Below are positions 6,004 to 6,606 of a stretch of DNA of 6,606 nt, one piece after another. Position 1 is the first letter of the stretch; each line of letters begins with the position of its first letter. The notes beneath the pieces were generated by a model. That model had not been told where the DNA came from and did not search any database. It saw only the letters and a program-made list of their open reading frames with translations. The stretch is from Bacteroidota bacterium (GTDB lineage Bacteria > Bacteroidota > Bacteroidia > Bacteroidales > Prolixibacteraceae). A program made the position numbers and the translations under genes. Location: assembly GCA_030691295.1 (NCBI GenBank), contig JAUYEQ010000597.1:1-6606 (forward strand), given 5' to 3'.

Positions 6004-6606
6004 ATGAAAAATTTCATACTCGTTTTTTGCATTGTTGTTTTAAACCTGATTTCGCTGAATACAATGGCGAAGACTTCGGTTTATACCATAAAATCGCTGG
6101 CTGAATACCTTGCTGCCGAAGCCAGGGCGATACCGGGAGATACCATCTCATGGGATGCCGGAACATTTCAGGATGTAATTTGGATAATTGGCAAAGACGG
6201 GATCAATATTAAAGCCGAACGGCCGGGGGCGACCATTTTCTCCGGTAGCAGCAAAGTGGGAATAAAGGCCAATCACATCACTTTTAGTGGATTTCAGTTT
6301 ATGGGCGGAAAAGCTGATGGCGATGTTTGCAAAATTTCCGGAAGCAACAACCTGATTGAGCAACTCAATTTTTCGGGCTATCGCTCCAATTATTACCTCA
6401 ACGTAACAACAACGGCACAACACAATACGATTCGATATTGCAACTTCGAACGAAAACCTGAAGACAAACAAACTTCGGTGCTGCAGATTCAGGTGGACGA
6501 AAAGCAGCCCGGCTACAATTTGGTGTCGCGTTGCTCGTTCAAAAACCACACAGCCCCGCCCAATGCCGGTGGCGATTATGGTATTGAAGCACTACGGATT
6601 GGCTAC
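6004..6606 (+). CDS. Secreted right-handed beta-helix protein, PL6 (chondroitinase B / alginate lyase)-like, 3'-truncated
   Basis: The reading frame runs open from ATG 6004 to the window end, giving 201 residues. A signal peptide MKNFILVFCIVVLNLISLNTMA probably ends before KTSVYTI (residue 23). The mature N-terminus follows the PL6 pattern: KSLAEYLAAEARAIPGDTISW (30-50), then beta-helix rungs with NIKAERPGATIFSGSSKVGI (68-87), HITFSGFQFMGG (91-102), NNLIEQLNF (115-123), HNTIRYCNFER (140-150) and NLVSRCSFKNHT (172-183). It ends in GGDYGIEALRIGY (189-201), which resembles the NGGE-x-IRIG block of PL6. PL6 lyases cleave alginate or dermatan/chondroitin-type uronic polysaccharides by beta-elimination, using calcium. 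The catalytic Lys and Arg known from chondroitinase B lie further C-terminal than this window reaches, so activity cannot be judged. Full-length PL6 proteins are about 400-750 residues. It has the same direction as the GH29/GH31 cluster, 179 bases downstream, and is likely part of the same locus. Other pectin-lyase-fold proteins are the alternative. Confidence 0.82.
   Translation, partial: MKNFILVFCIVVLNLISLNTMAKTSVYTIKSLAEYLAAEARAIPGDTISWDAGTFQDVIWIIGKDGINIKAERPGATIFSGSSKVGIKANHITFSGFQFMGGKADGDVCKISGSNNLIEQLNFSGYRSNYYLNVTTTAQHNTIRYCNFERKPEDKQTSVLQIQVDEKQPGYNLVSRCSFKNHTAPPNAGGDYGIEALRIGY

Noticed and set aside
6148..6549. Open frame on the - strand (133 codons) at the right end
   Set aside because: It is antisense to the beta-helix gene, whose + strand translation has a signal peptide and PL6-like rungs.

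Overview
The window looks like a piece of a Bacteroidota chromosome, most likely an environmental or marine-type polysaccharide degrader. Three things suggest this: signal peptides that end in AQ, A-rich and Shine-Dalgarno-poor leaders before the start codons, and a run of co-directional secreted carbohydrate-active enzymes of the kind found in polysaccharide utilization loci (PULs). The genus cannot be read from the sequence.

Layout, all genes on the + strand: (1) 1-716, the C-terminal two thirds of a RhuM-family protein, cut by the left edge. This is an accessory gene of unknown function, often found on mobile or defence islands. (2) 734-2200, a secreted 488-residue protein I cannot place in a named family, with a helical, toroid-like C-terminal half. 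(3) 2230-3654, a GH29 alpha-L-fucosidase-type enzyme with a signal peptide. (4) 3680-5824, a GH31 glycoside hydrolase with a signal peptide, of the subgroup that carries a WTPEVR-type motif. (5) 5825-6003, a non-coding gap holding an 89-base nested inverted-repeat element (12-bp outer arms, a perfect 22-bp central palindrome and two small side hairpins). (6) 6004-6606, the N-terminal 201 residues of a secreted right-handed beta-helix protein resembling PL6 (chondroitinase B / alginate lyase), cut by the right edge.

Genes 2 to 4 are separated by only 29 and 25 bases and almost certainly form one transcript. The beta-helix gene follows in the same direction after the repeat element. Together they suggest periplasmic or outer-surface breakdown of a fucose-containing, probably uronic-acid-containing glycan: a lyase opens the backbone, GH29 removes alpha-L-fucose, and GH31 removes an alpha-linked hexose such as galactose or glucose. 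The 488-residue protein is the best candidate here for an undescribed activity. No SusC/SusD pair, sulfatase or regulator lies inside the window, so the substrate remains an inference. The RhuM gene lies only 17 bases upstream of the cluster but has no evident functional link; it may mark the edge of a transferred segment.
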